Assembly: GCA_016169945.1 (NCBI GenBank)
Contig: JADLSH010000207.1
Span: 1 to 64,000, forward strand
Source of the DNA: Trachythela sp. YZ-2020
Taxonomy: Eukaryota > Cnidaria > Anthozoa > Malacalcyonacea > Clavulariidae
Length of the DNA: 64,000 nucleotides
Reading direction: 5' to 3'
The translations under genes and the position numbers were made by a program. The first letter of the stretch is position 1. Every line of letters begins with the position of its first letter. Positions 12,216 to 23,204 of the stretch are shown piece by piece. The notes under the pieces were generated by a model, which was not told the origin of the DNA, ran no database searches, and saw only the letters and a program-made list of their open reading frames with translations.

Positions 12216-12780
12216 AGGTTGTGCACCGTTACGTAACTAAATTCTAAAATCTTTAACGTGCATGCAACCTATAAGTATAAAGCTGGCTGTTAACATGTTT
12301 TGTATGTCATAACAAGTATTCATAAAAAATTTCAAGTCATCCAACATGGCCGCCAAAAAGCAAATGTTTGACGAATTGAAGGACGTATTTTATATTCTGT
12401 TTACTATGATACTTTATATATGTTGCTTTTAAAAACTAAATTGAGTTTTTCGCGTTAGTTTGAAAAAGCGTAGTTTTTAATTAACGCCATTTGAAAGTAA
12501 TGCTGACGTCAGCAATACGAATTATTCAAACCTTATAAACTCGCGAGGGAATAATTGTGTCGACTTGAAATTTGTTTTAAATACTTGCTATAATGACATA
12601 CAAAACATGTTAAACAGCCAGCTTTATAGGTTGCACGTTAAAGATTTTAGAATTTAGTCACGTGATAGTAAAAAATATGATTTTATTAAGTTTTACATTA
12701 TGTTTACCAACTCAGCTTCATATCAACGAAAGCGAGGTTTTGTCATGTTTAATTTTGTCATTAAATTAAAGTAAACTATT
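12216..12780. other. Diverged inverted-repeat sequence, no gene
   Basis: Bases 12222-12330 and 12590-12665 form an imperfect inverted pair (both contain the words GCATGCAACC/GGTTGCACG and AAAGATTTTAGAATTTAG), so this is probably another fold-back element of roughly 430 bp. No open frame. Confidence 0.55.
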
Positions 12781-13320
12781 TAATATCTTATTAACAGTTT
12801 TCCTCGTTTCTGATTGGCTAAGAACATCAAAATTTTCTCTTAATTCTTTTTACTATGGGTATTTGGGAGAAAATACCACATGTGGTATTTTCTCCCAAAT
12901 ACCCCTAGTAAAAATTGAGCAACGTCAGCAACTTTCCTGATTTTTTTTTAAATTTTTGTCATATTTAAAAAAAAATCAAAAATGAGTTTTTAATTTCATA
13001 ATTTTGACCTTGACCAAGTTCCCTTAGAGGAAATTGATCAAATACTTGCTGAGGAAAGTCAAGAAATTCCAGTTGTTGAATATTCAAACGAAAGATTTCC
13101 TCGCCTAAGTCTGGATGAAGTAGACTCGTTTTACGATAAAGCTTCATCTCGCAACACAAAAAAGTCGACAAAAACATGGGTAAATGCATCAAAATAATAA
13201 TATTAATACGAAATAGCACTTGTTCTCGAAGTCTTAATGAAAAATTGCACTTGCGTTTGGCGAAATATTTCGCCAAACACGCGTGCAATTTTTCGTATAT
13301 TTCCTGTATATTTCCGTGCT
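12780..13320 (+). mobile_element. Hairpin element with RFPRLSLDEVDSFY coding scrap
   Basis: A near-perfect hairpin at about 12854-12904 (GGGTATTTGGGAGAAAATACC and its complement) lies upstream of a plus frame at 12982-13197. The frame starts ATG AGT TTT, hits TAA at 12991, then stays open for 67 codons to 13197. It encodes DQVPLEEIDQILAEES, RFPRLSLDEVDSFYD and NTKKSTKTW. A second hairpin built on TTTGGCGAAATATTTCGCCAAA follows at about 13245-13297. The order hairpin, N-terminal coding scrap, hairpin is the same as at 11.7, 20.4 and 52 kb. Confidence 0.65.
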
Positions 13321-13567
13321 ATTTCCTATACAAATACAACATTTCCTTTTAAAATTATAGTCAATATCTTAGCGCGTTTTTAGGTTCGCCTAGGCGTGCT
13401 TCTAACTCGGAAAGCGAAAGACGGTCAACCTCGTTGTTTTGTTAAGTACCAACATCCTTTATGCAGTTCATAAGCTGTTTTCTTTATATTGTGTTTAGAG
13501 TGTTAGATATCCAAAGATTTATTTATCTGGTAGCACAATTACGTAGGCGATGAGCGTTGAAATTCAA

Positions 13568-16500
13568 ATGGATTTATCAAGAATTAAGAACGTTTATTTT
13601 CTCGTTTTGGTTGTGATTTTCTTATTTGGAAAAGGTAAATTGTATCTGTTAGTTTGGTAATGTATTTGTAAATTCTGATGTCTTGTGGTTTTGTATAGGA
13701 ACTTAACGATATTGATATAGCATGCTGCAAGGTAATATTTACTAAATATCTTTACCCCACTAAATGTCGAAGTATAATAGTTCAGACACAAACCATGGCA
13801 GCTTATTGTAGAATACTACCTACACTGGACCCCCACGTTTGAGATATCTTTTTCAGGTAGTTCAGACACAAACCAAGGCAGCTTATTGTAGAATACTACC
13901 TACACTGAACCACCACTTCTGAGGTATCTTTTTCAGGTAGTTCAGACACAAACCACGGCAGCTTATTGTAGAATCCTACCTACACTGGACGACCACGTTT
14001 GAGATATCTTTTTCAGGTAGTTCAGACACAAACCATGGCAGCTTATTGTAGAATACTACCTACACTGGACCCCCACATTTGAGATATCTTTTTCAGGTAG
14101 TTCAGACACAAACCACGGCAGCTTATTGTAGAATACTACCTACACTGGACCCCACGTTTGAGATATCTTTTTCAGGTAGTTCAGACACAAACCACGGCAG
14201 CTTATTGTAGAATACTACCTACACTGGACCCCCACGTTTGAGATATCTTTTTCAGGTAGTCCAGACACAAACCATGGCAGCTTATTGTAGAATCCTACCT
14301 ACACTGGACCACCACGTTTGAGATATCTTTCTCAGGTAGTTCAGACACAAACCACGGCAGCTTATTGTAGAATACTACCTACACTGGACCACCACGTTTG
14401 AGATATCTTTCTCATGCAGGTAGTTCAGACACAAACCACGGCAGCTTATTGAAGAATCCTATACTTACACTGAACTCTCAGGTTTGACATAGAAAGGCAT
14501 TACAAAATGTTCCTTGTTTTGTAGTGCTCCCATGTGAATTGCCATCAGGAAAAATATCTATGTGTGGAGATAGAGTTTCATCCAAAGAACGTTGTCCAAA
14601 AACTTGTTGTTTTGATACGTCAAAACATCCCAATTGTTATTTCCAAAAAAATGGTAGGAGTTTTTGTTTAAAATACTGTCATTTGTCGTTAACTGCTTAA
14701 GTGCACACAGTACAAGATAAATATCCATATTCTGTGCCTGTGGTACAAGGTAGAAGCTCGGGTTAAATTCAAGTTTAAAACGTCGAATGGCAAGCGATCT
14801 TTTTAAAAGCAATAAGGACCAATGATCAAATTTGTCTATAATCTTGGACGGTTATTAAATATAAACTCTTGTAGTATACGGATTGGGTTTGGGTTGGTTT
14901 CATCGTCAGGATATAATATTAAATATCCCTGAAAGGGAGCGGTCATTAAGTATGTGTCATGGGGGACCGGGGGCTATGTGAGGGGATGATGAAGCAAAAT
15001 CTTTCTTCTAAGCAGGGGGTTAAGACCGACTTTATAAAAAGGCAAAGGTGGTTGAAACTAAAATACATACATAGAGTCTATTAGGGGCATGAATGCATCT
15101 TTAATAGTACTCCATTCTCTCTTGACTTGGCAGTTCCTATTTTTATAATATTACTGAAAATAGATTTAATTCTCAAGTGAATACAATTTCAAATTTCTGT
15201 GTACGAATTCTATAACTACAGCCAGTATTAACCCATTAGCGTGCAATGCACCCAGATGCACCCTAATTTAGTGTTTTACTCTGTCTAACGCCAGAGTATT
15301 TCATTCTGTCTAACGCCAGACGATTTTACTCGATCGTCAGTGCTAGGGTACTGCCAGTTAATGGGCTAACAAAAATATCTGCCAGTGTCTCTTGTTAACC
15401 ATTAGCTGGCAATGTGCCCAGATGCGCCCTACTTTATTATTTTACTGTCAGACGATTTTACTCGTCACTTGTCCCTAGGGTACTGCCAATTAATGAGTTA
15501 AATAGGCATAGAAGAAGGTAGCAGTGTGCAACTATATAATGAATCACACCAGTATAATATGTACCTATTGTGTATTTACACCCTCTTGATATTAAAAATT
15601 CAAGGAGGGCTATGAAATTATTTTTTTAATATTTGAGGGGGTACCAAATAATTTCTTGAATATATGAGAGGGGCACAAATCATTTTTCAAATTTTATAAA
15701 ATAGCCTCGGCCCCCCGTGACACATACTTAATGACCGCTCCCTAATGTAACCTAACATTTGAAGGTTGAGTTGGATCAATCTACCTGAAAGATACAATAA
15801 GAACTTCGACGTTTCGAGCGAAGGCCTTTTGAGCGAAGGCCCTTTGAGCGAAGGTCCTTTGAGCGAAGGCCCTTTGAGCGAACGCCCTTTGAGCGAACGC
15901 CCTTTGAGCGAACGCCCTTTGAGCGAAGGCCTTTTGAGCGAAGGCCCTTTGAGCGAAGGTCCTTTGAGCGAAGGTCCTTTGAGCGAAGGCCCTTTGAGCG
16001 AAGGCCTTTTGAGCGAAGGCTCTTTGAGCGAAGGTCCTTTGAGCGAACGCCCTTTGAGCGAACGCCCTTTGAGCGAACGCCCTTTGAGCGAAGCCCCTTT
16101 GAGCGAACGCCCTTTTGAGCGAACGCCCTTTGAGCGAAGATCCTTTGAGCGAACGCCCTTTTGAGCGAAGCCCCTTTGAGCGAACGCCCTTTTGAGCGAA
16201 CGCCCTTTGAGCGAAGATCCTTTGAGCGAACGCCCTTTTGAGCGAACGCCCTTTGAGCGAAGGCCTTTTGAGCGAAGGCTCTTTGAGCGAAGGTCCTTTG
16301 AGCGAACGCCCTTTGAGCGAACGCCCTTTGAGCGAACGCCCTTTGAGCGAAGGCCCTTTGAGCGAACGCCCTTTGAGCGAAGGCCCTTTGTCTTGACCAA
16401 CTTCCAGACGAAGGGCTTTCGCTCGAAACGTCGAAGTTATTTTTCTATTTTTCAGGTAGATCGATCCAGTCCGCCGTATCTTCGTAAAGACTCCACCTAC

Positions 16501-19500
16501 ACGGGCACCACACGTTCGAGAGAACCTAACATCATTCCTGATAATGACTAAAACATACTCGAAAGCTAAAAAACCCACCATCTTCAAATTCATTTTCGTT
16601 TTTAGCTTATGGTCCTGTTCAACATTCCAACGGATTGTGTATCAATGTGAAAGATGGTTCTCACCAAGATAACAATCCCCTTATTTGGTCACGTGATTGC
16701 ACGTCAAGAAATGCATTCTTTTTGGTGTCCTACGATCATCCACTATTTCATATCGCTTCTGGGAAATGTGTTTTACCAACCGGGTACGTGTTTTGGACAA
16801 TAAAATTTCTTAGAAAAATAGAATAATTACGTACTTACGAGGGAAAACCACTATCAGACATCGAGAAATTAATCTCTTGTACTTTAGTATTGGTAAAAAA
16901 AACTTTCTCTGTTTTCAGAAGATAATACAACAACAATAGTGCAAAGACGTAAACTAAGATATGTAATTCAAAAGACTAGGTTTATAGGTTTATATATATC
17001 GCTAAGCACATAATTGGCCTCCACCGAAGGTATCTCTAATATTTAATTTTTGACAACATGGCCGCCGAGAGGGGGGAGGCCAGTGAGCTCCATATATATC
17101 TGGAGTAAGAACTTCTAATGTTCGGCTAATAGGCCAAGTGAAGCCAAGATGGCGGCAATTGACGTCCAAACTCATGAAGGTCATAAACAGTTTTCATATC
17201 ATTTTATCCAGCTAATTCCAGTTTTTTCTAACAGATCGCAACGCTAATCAAATTATTAGTTCATAAAATCATGATGTTATTGTTTAAATCGGAGTAAAAA
17301 CACGACATTTCGGCACACTCCTTGCCGGCTTGTGCAAACCGCGCGGTCGAAAACAATAGAAAGGGATTGGCACTGGACGTCAATTTCCGCCATCTTTGGC
17401 TTCACTTTTTGGACATAAGTTCTCACTCCAGATATATATATATAGAGCTCACTGGGGGAGGCAGGAAGGCAACGTGCCCCCAATCTAATTGGGGGCCCCA
17501 ACTTGAGGTCGGTGTAAGGGCACTTGCAGATTGAGAGCATTTTTTAAATTGGCGGGCCCTTTTAAGTTAGCTCCACATGCATTCTAGTTAGGGACCCTTA
17601 TATGCCTTAGCACAGTTTTTAGTCTTTTTCTGCTGCTTGAAAATAATGACGTCGTAGGAACCCCCAGAGAAAATTCCCCCCCGGGCCCCGCGAATTCTCT
17701 CGGCGGCCCTGAGCCTAGGACATTTATATATTACCCTGTACTACATTGTTTGTAAGTTCAAAGTGAGTATATTTCAATGCTCTGTCGTTTATAAACTCCC
17801 TCTTCAGAACTTTTGAGATGTGCAATTCCGTTGTGCAAGCAGACACAAATAGAATAATTTTTAAAGTGCCTACTAACCCCCAAAATTATTTTTGTATATG
17901 TGTAATATTTGTATCATTCTGAGAAGAAATGTAATATATCTTTATGGTAAAAATCCTCATCTTGATCAACTTTTTCACCGCCAAAGTTTCCGGATATGAT
18001 GTCATTAGATGAATTTTAGCATAAAAAAACAAAGAAAAAATAATTTACAATTCATCTAATGACATCATATCCGAAAACTTTGGCAGTGAAAAAGTTGATC
18101 AAGATGAGGATTTTCACTATAAAGATATATTACATTTCTTCTCAGAATGATATAAGTATTACACATATACAAAAATAATCTTGGGGGTTAGTAGCATGAA
18201 CTTTAAAAAGCGAGGCTTCAAAAACACTAAACATATTTAAAGAGCGCCGATGTGCTCAAACGAGTAAATAAGGCATTGTTCTTAATTTCGGTTTTGTATC
18301 ATTTCATAGTTCCTTGAGTAACCCAAGAGGTAGGAATCTTGTTCTAAAAAGCGACAAGAATGCCTGCAATGCAGGAACTGTGACTTACAGACCCACAGAA
18401 AATGGCAACTTGAAGTACTATTATCTTGGTGGAAGGTATAAACATTGCATAGGAAGTAAATCTGATGGCAGTCCCAAAGAAAATGATCGTGTTTCCATCC
18501 CGGAAAAAGCATGTGAAGGTGCCAGTGCCAAGACGCTCTTAGCTACGGTGAGATTTTGTGCGGTTTTTTCCTTTTTCTATTTTATTTTCACAAATAGGTG
18601 ATTGCGTGCAGATACTATTTTTGTAAGTAACAGCCATAAAATGGGCGTTTTTTTATGGTTTGTGCATGCACCACGTTTGATTATTTGAAGTAAACTTCGA
18701 GTCTTTAGGATCAATCTACCTGAAAAATTCCACAAGAACTTCGACGTTTCGAGCGAACGCCCTAGAAGTCTTTACTAGCTTCCAGACGAAGAGCTTTCGC
18801 TCGAAACGTCGAAGTTCTTGTTGAATTTTCAGGTAGATTCATCCTAAAGAGCCGAAGCTTATCGTATAGACGATACCTACACTGGCACCACACGTTCGAG
18901 ATTATTTGAAATACATGACCTCCATTAAGTTAGTGCTGTATTGGATTGCCACGTTTTTTAGTATATCCCGTACGATAATACAAGAGATTTTCAAAGAACG
19001 AGGCAAATATTTTGATTGTATACTTCAATTGATCCATCACTCATCTTCGTGCAACCACAGACATTCACCTATGCACGCACGCCACAATTGTCAACCTAAG
19101 GTTGATTTTATGCTCTTCCTGTGTCAATTACATTCAATCTTGGCCAAAAACCGTAGATACTGTGCGTTTCTAGTGCCTCCCCCCTCCCCCCCAATCAATG
19201 TTGATGTTACGTCATTTTCGATGACTTGGCATCTGGGACAAACCCACTGTTATTACATGCAGCAGAAATGCAAGAATGCAACATTGCATGGGGCGCGCGG
19301 GGAGAGCACGATCATAGGAAACGATCAGTCGTTCTACAAACCTTTTAACCTTTGGCCAAGATTGTAGTTCTGTGGGTCAACTCTTATGTTAATAATGCAG
19401 TGTTCGGGTATTTGGGTTTTCCATTAATATATCTTCTCATAATTAGTATTAAACACGGTCTACGACCAGTGTCTACGACCTAGACTGGACGCCACGTTCT

Positions 19501-22209
19501 TTATATCATTTTGCACTTTTAAGATCCTTGTGTTTCACGCACTGAGCTGGAAACGAGAACTGGGTAGAGCATCCCATTGGCTATTGAATTCAATGAGCCA
19601 ATTTTAAAGCCAGAATATTTTTAATGAGATCACATTTTTAAATCTGTCAAATTCTTGACTAGTCAAATCGTTAGCTGTTTAAATTAGTTCTACTATGAAG
19701 CAAATATATTTTCCTATTTAACTCGAGAAATATAGCTTCCGACAACGTTTTAAACACCACATAATTATGCTTATGGCGGCCAAACTTAGCAAGTTATTCA
19801 CCGGCAAATTTATGAAGAAGGAGAGGCCACTGATGATAAATTCTAGCTTATCTAGACAATTTCTGGTGGCCACACCAGTACGGCCGCCATTGGCTTCATT
19901 TATGCATAGTAGATGCACTATCCAGTCCTTGTTTTCAGATCAGTCGTTTCACGTCTATTTTAGTGTATCAAAGAAGGTTTGCCGAAGGACGAAATGCAGC
20001 TTTGAGCTGCGAGCAGACGTGTTCAACAATCGAGGTTATTTGGGCAAATTTCGGTGTGCAGCTTGCAGGACGATATCCACTCGCAATTTCCTCTAGCTAT
20101 AAAAACTGTGTGACAACTACAGCGACCAATGTGATGCAACGAAGGTGTAATGGAAAGACGCGGTGTTCTTTTGTAGTCCAAGTTGCTGATTTTTTACAAT
20201 CGAATTGTTTGCATCCTACGGTCTTACTTGTTCGCTACACTTGTAAAGGGAAGATTCCAGGTATCGTTGTAATTTAGATAACCATGTTTATTATATACAC
20301 AAGCTCTGGATATGAGGTATTCTGCAATCTGATTGGTTCTCTACTAGCAGGATATTAGCTCATATCCTGCTAGTAGAGAAAAGTAGAAAAATGGCTGGCA
20401 GATTTGGACAATTAAATGAAGAGGAAATTCAAGTTTTACTTGAAAAAAGTACGCCAAAATGTTCTGTTCATATCCAGAGCTTGTGTATATAATAAAACAG
20501 TTATTCTACTCACTCTCGTCGTATATGACTGATAGCCGACTCGGTGCTATCGCGCCTCGTCGGCTATCAGCTCGTATACGACTCGAGTTCGTAGAATAAC
20601 TGTTAAATAGTCACCGCCGCTTATATGCAAATCCTTTGTGCCAACTCGATTTTTGCATATAAGCGGATCTTGCATATAAGCGGTTCGTTCCCAGGACGCG
20701 CATCCAGCAAAATCTATTAGCATAATACAAAATGATAAAAAATACCGGTTTAAATTGCAACGCATTTTCAGTATCCAGGATATATCTTGCATATATTATT
20801 TATTTAAAATAATTCATGATTTCTGATTGGCTTACAGCCACAGGTGAAATCGTCCTATCAATCCAATGTCTGCCAAATATGGAGTTGTAACATCGTATCA
20901 CATGAAATGACGTCAAACGTTGGATATGGAAAAATAATATCGCACGTTTGACGTCGTGACGAACAAAAACAATATGGCAGAATTTGAAAAATAAGAACAA
21001 AACAAGGCGACTGAAATATTTTTTAAGTATATATATTAATTTGAAAGAAGGGAGCTAGCACACATTTCCTGCAAACGGAAAGAAGAACTCGTCATTATTT
21101 TGAAGAATCTAACCCAAAGGTGCGGATGTCTTTTCCTGCGTTCTAGAAAAGATTTTACGTGCAGAAACAGGTCATTTTGTTCATTTTACATTTCGGGCAG
21201 CAAAGAATCTGACACCTTCATATTAAGTTCTTCCAGTCTGGAAGGGGGGGCTTAGCCCCTAATTTCTACTTTTGGAAGGGGTCTATAGCGCCCCTATAGC
21301 TTCCCCGGTTTCGCAGTCTATGATACACGCGCTTAATATCTAAAGCCTAAAAAGTAAGGGTTAGTTTCTTGGTGAGCGAGAAAAACCCGCATGACGAAAA
21401 AACGAAAAGTAGTATTGATAAAATATTGAATTCCTAGAAATCCTATTTCGGAAATCATATTTGTCTAGGATTTGTAGAAAGACCAACCACGGAATCAGGT
21501 GGAGGTGGAGGTGGAGGTGGAGGTCCTCTTGACGAGAAGCAAGATGATGACAACGGTGCAAGAGCTAGTAAAGGTACGTACAGATGAGTTCAATGAGATT
21601 AGTGTGTTGGGGCAAGCTAGGGGGGTAGACCCTCCCCAATAGGTAATTTGAAAGATAGCTTATATAGTAAATGATTGAGTTGTAACCAACTTTTTCAATC
21701 ATGCAACCTGATAATCTTTGCGAAAATATTGTACACAAATTTTAATGTTACTTTTCATCTGAATTTATATTCCACAAAAAACCTTTGATTTTTAATTTGG
21801 TTTCTTATGATTTTTAATTATTGGTATGTTTATTTCTCGAGCAGCTTCAAACAAATGGGATGGTGGAACAGCTTGGTTTTTGTACATCGTATTATTGTCG
21901 TCGGGCGTAATTATGATTATTATTTTGTGTATTGTGGTGTTTGGTTGTCGCCGGCTAAGAAATAGAAAAGCAGCCAAGTCTCAGGCAAACCCTGAACCAC
22001 AAACACCTGAAGACAATTCAGTTTATGAAAGCCTGGATTTAACTAAAATGAACTGTGGAGATGATAATTATCAATCGCTGCAGGTAAATTCTGGTAGCTA
22101 TGAAGTATTGTATGAAAATGCAGACAGGACATACACTGAACTGAATACAATCAGGGAGGAACTGAATGCAATCAAGGAGGATGAAGACTATCATGACAAC
22201 TTAATATGA
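13568..22209 (+). CDS. Predicted transmembrane SUEL-lectin receptor with ITAM-type tail
   Basis: Exons: 13568-13634, 14525-14653, 16606-16783, 18310-18547, 19939-20260, 21478-21573, 21845-22209. All phases agree and give 464 residues. Residues 1-23 are a signal peptide. 26-60 carry six cysteines spaced C-x9-C-x9-C-x3-CC-x8-C, close to a trefoil/P-type domain. About 66-204 resemble ricin/EBR1-type repeats (SNGLC, HIASGKCVLP). 218-307 are a SUEL/rhamnose-binding lectin domain ending LLVRYTCKG. A glycine run follows, then a membrane span at 354-378. The tail has Y404ESL, Y419QSL, Y429EVL, Y433ENA and Y440TEL. Y419/Y429 (six residues between the YxxL motifs) and Y429/Y440 (seven) each fit the ITAM rule, and YENA fits a Grb2 SH2 site. 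I infer a glycan-binding, kinase-coupled surface receptor; ligand and signalling are untested. Confidence 0.85.
13777..14470. repeat. 80-bp minisatellite in intron 1 of the lectin receptor
   Basis: About nine tandem copies of an 80-bp unit starting GGTAGTTCAGACACAAACCA and ending GATATCTTTTTCA. The unit contains CTACCTACACTGG...CCACGTTTGAGAT, closely matching the 3' end of the fold-back elements at 16480-16520 and 18860-18905, so it probably expanded from a fragment of that family. Confidence 0.9.
14935..15742. mobile_element. Fold-back/MITE with GGGAGCGGTCATTAAGTATG ends
   Basis: The left end at 14935 reads GGGAGCGGTCATTAAGTATG and the right end at 15742 is its inverse. The interior holds two copies of a CATTAGC...GTACTGCCA(G/A)TTAATG unit (15225-15500), also found in TRIP4 introns. 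No open frame. It lies in intron 2 of the lectin receptor. The ends resemble those of 38115-39017 (GACTGGTCATAAAGTAT). Confidence 0.8.
15770..16520. mobile_element. Fold-back element with an internal 15-bp repeat array
   Basis: Inverted arms containing AACTTCGACGTTTCGAGCGAA (15810s) and its complement (16405-16432) enclose about 39 copies of GAGCGAAGGCCCTTT or variants (about 15816-16395). A compact relative without the expansion sits at 18709-18905, and a partial copy near 24421-24480. Because the unit is 15 bp and lacks stops in several frames, long low-complexity open frames appear on both strands (up to 270 codons on the minus strand). I treat them as non-coding. Confidence 0.85.
17085..17455. 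mobile_element. Fold-back element in intron 3 of the lectin receptor
   Basis: Left arm 17088-17168 (GTGAGCTCCATATATATCTGG ... GGCGGCAATTGACGTCC) pairs imperfectly with right arm 17368-17450 (GGACGTCAATTTCCGCCATC ... GAGCTCAC). No coding content. Confidence 0.7.
17859..18209. mobile_element. Long hairpin (fold-back) element, arms about 150 bp
   Basis: Two arms of about 150 bp are near-perfect inverses: the left contains TTGGGGG-type TACTAACCCCCAAAATTATT, the right contains its complement near 18170-18195. The loop of about 40 bp (18015-18050) is A-rich. Transcribed with the lectin receptor pre-mRNA (intron 3), it would form a very long stem. Confidence 0.85.
18709..18905. mobile_element. Compact fold-back element, GACGTTTCGAGCGAA family
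   Basis: GGATCAATCTACCTGAAAAA...AACTTCGACGTTTCGAGCG pairs with CGCTCGAAACGTCGAAGTTC...TTTTCAGGTAGATTCATCC. The 3' tail ends CCTACACTGGCACCACACGTTC. It is the unexpanded relative of 15770-16520. Confidence 0.8.
19134..19362. mobile_element. Small MITE, CAATCTTGGCCAAA ends
   Basis: CAATCTTGGCCAAA near 19136 and TTTGGCCAAGATTG near 19349-19362 are perfect inverses. A 153-codon open frame overlapping it (18906-19367) is explained by this element and is not treated as a gene. Confidence 0.65.
19540..19945. mobile_element. hAT-like element whose right end forms the exon 5 acceptor of the lectin receptor
   Basis: The element starts CACTGAGCTGGAAAC and ends TTGTTTTCAGATCAGTC. It is flanked by identical octamers GTTTCACG (19532-19539 and 19946-19953), an 8-bp hAT-type TSD. 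A second member at 41907-42375 has TIRs CACTGATCTGAAAAC/GTTTTCAGATCAGTG and a TSD with one mismatch. The lectin exon starts at 19939, after the TIR-encoded TTTTCAG, so its first seven bases (ATCAGTC) come from the element. Confidence 0.9.
20287..20604 (+). mobile_element. Hairpin element carrying MAGRFGQL... coding start (copy 2)
   Basis: Nearly identical to 11642-11948: same 24-bp inverted repeats (20287-20310, 20473-20496), same inner hairpin, same ATG frame (from 20391) encoding MAGRFGQLNEEEIQVLLEK, and same outer hairpin (20497-20604). The frames diverge after the shared GAAAAAAGTA, where this copy has CGCCAAAATGTTCTG. It lies in intron 5 of the lectin receptor. A weaker relative may follow at about 20815-21000, where ATGGCAGAATTTGAAAAATAA (MAEFEK, stop) sits after a TGATTGGCT-type segment. 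Confidence 0.75.
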
Positions 22210-23204
22210 ACAAAGAATAGTGTCTAGCGCCAACAATTTGTCAAACATATTGTGATTTCTAATAGAACACACATAGGCAAACGTATTATAATCTTTGCGC
22301 AACCATAAAGAAGTTAGACTGAAGAAAACATTATCTCTGCTATGTTTAATGCTTATTGTTTACTTAAATCTAGCAGGTAATCGTCGGACTTTAAAAAGTA
22401 TGAATCTTCAGTCTTGACAAAAAAGTAGTCGTACTTGCGTAGGTACGATCGGTAGGTTTTGGCGATTAGCAGCCTTCCGTTCGACCAACTATTTGAAAGA
22501 ATTCTTGTGACATTGCCAGCTCTTAAATCTTCCCCCAAAGTGCATGAAATGGCATTTCAGAGACTGTAGATTTAAAAATTTTCTGGGGGAGCATGCCCCC
22601 ATACCCCCCTAAGGTCTCGCGCCTTCAACACTCAATACCTGTAGTATCACTAGTGCGCACTCCCAGATCTTTAGCCCCCCAATCCAAAAATGCTCCGCGC
22701 GAGATCCCTGGTCATACACGAGTTGCATTTCATAAACTTGAAAATAATTAGTAGAGTTATGTTACGTACAGTAGAATAATATGAATGTTTAGCAAATAAG
22801 TATTACAGTTTGGAAGATAAAACAAATGTAATTTTTGTATTCCGTTATTTCAATCATCCATATTCATATTTTCTAACATGGATGTAATTATAGCCTGTCT
22901 TACTTTGTGATATTTTTGTATACAAGTTAGGTATTTTTTGAAGCCCCTCTTATAGATTAGTATTATGGATAATTTGGGAGATTTAGAGAACAGATACATA
23001 TTATTTAAGGTTAAATTGCAGGATTATTGGGTTTTGGGATATTATTTGTTTAGAGGAAAAGGATACGGACCATATTTACTCAGGATTACGGATTATTCGG
23101 ACCCCAATGACAGATCCCCAAGTTAGTGGCGCACACGCGTGGGTCGGGTTAAAACATGGGCTTTTATATAGTCATGTATACAAAAGCGGTCACGTTATTT
23201 ATAT
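22210..23204. other. 3' flank of the lectin receptor
   Basis: This presumably contains the 3' UTR of the lectin receptor. I see no unambiguous AATAAA signal close to the stop codon. Repeat-like G/C-rich text at 22560-22720 and low-complexity A/T sequence; no further exon recognised. Confidence 0.3.

Noticed and set aside
13777..14470. CRISPR-like array
   Set aside because: Units are contiguous near-identical 80-bp repeats without variable spacers, in a eukaryotic intron.
15687..16593. Long low-complexity open frames on both strands (up to 270 codons)
   Set aside because: Explained by the 15-bp stop-free tandem array; translated repeats exist in several frames at once and no domain is present.
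18906..19367. 153-codon plus-strand frame in lectin receptor intron 4
   Set aside because: Composed partly of an inverted-repeat MITE (19134-19362) and lies between two phase-matched exons; no domain recognised.
19964..19980. Alternative original acceptor TTTTAG before lectin exon 5
   Set aside because: With the upstream phase-0 donor it leads to an early stop; the transposon-derived acceptor at 19938 keeps the frame.
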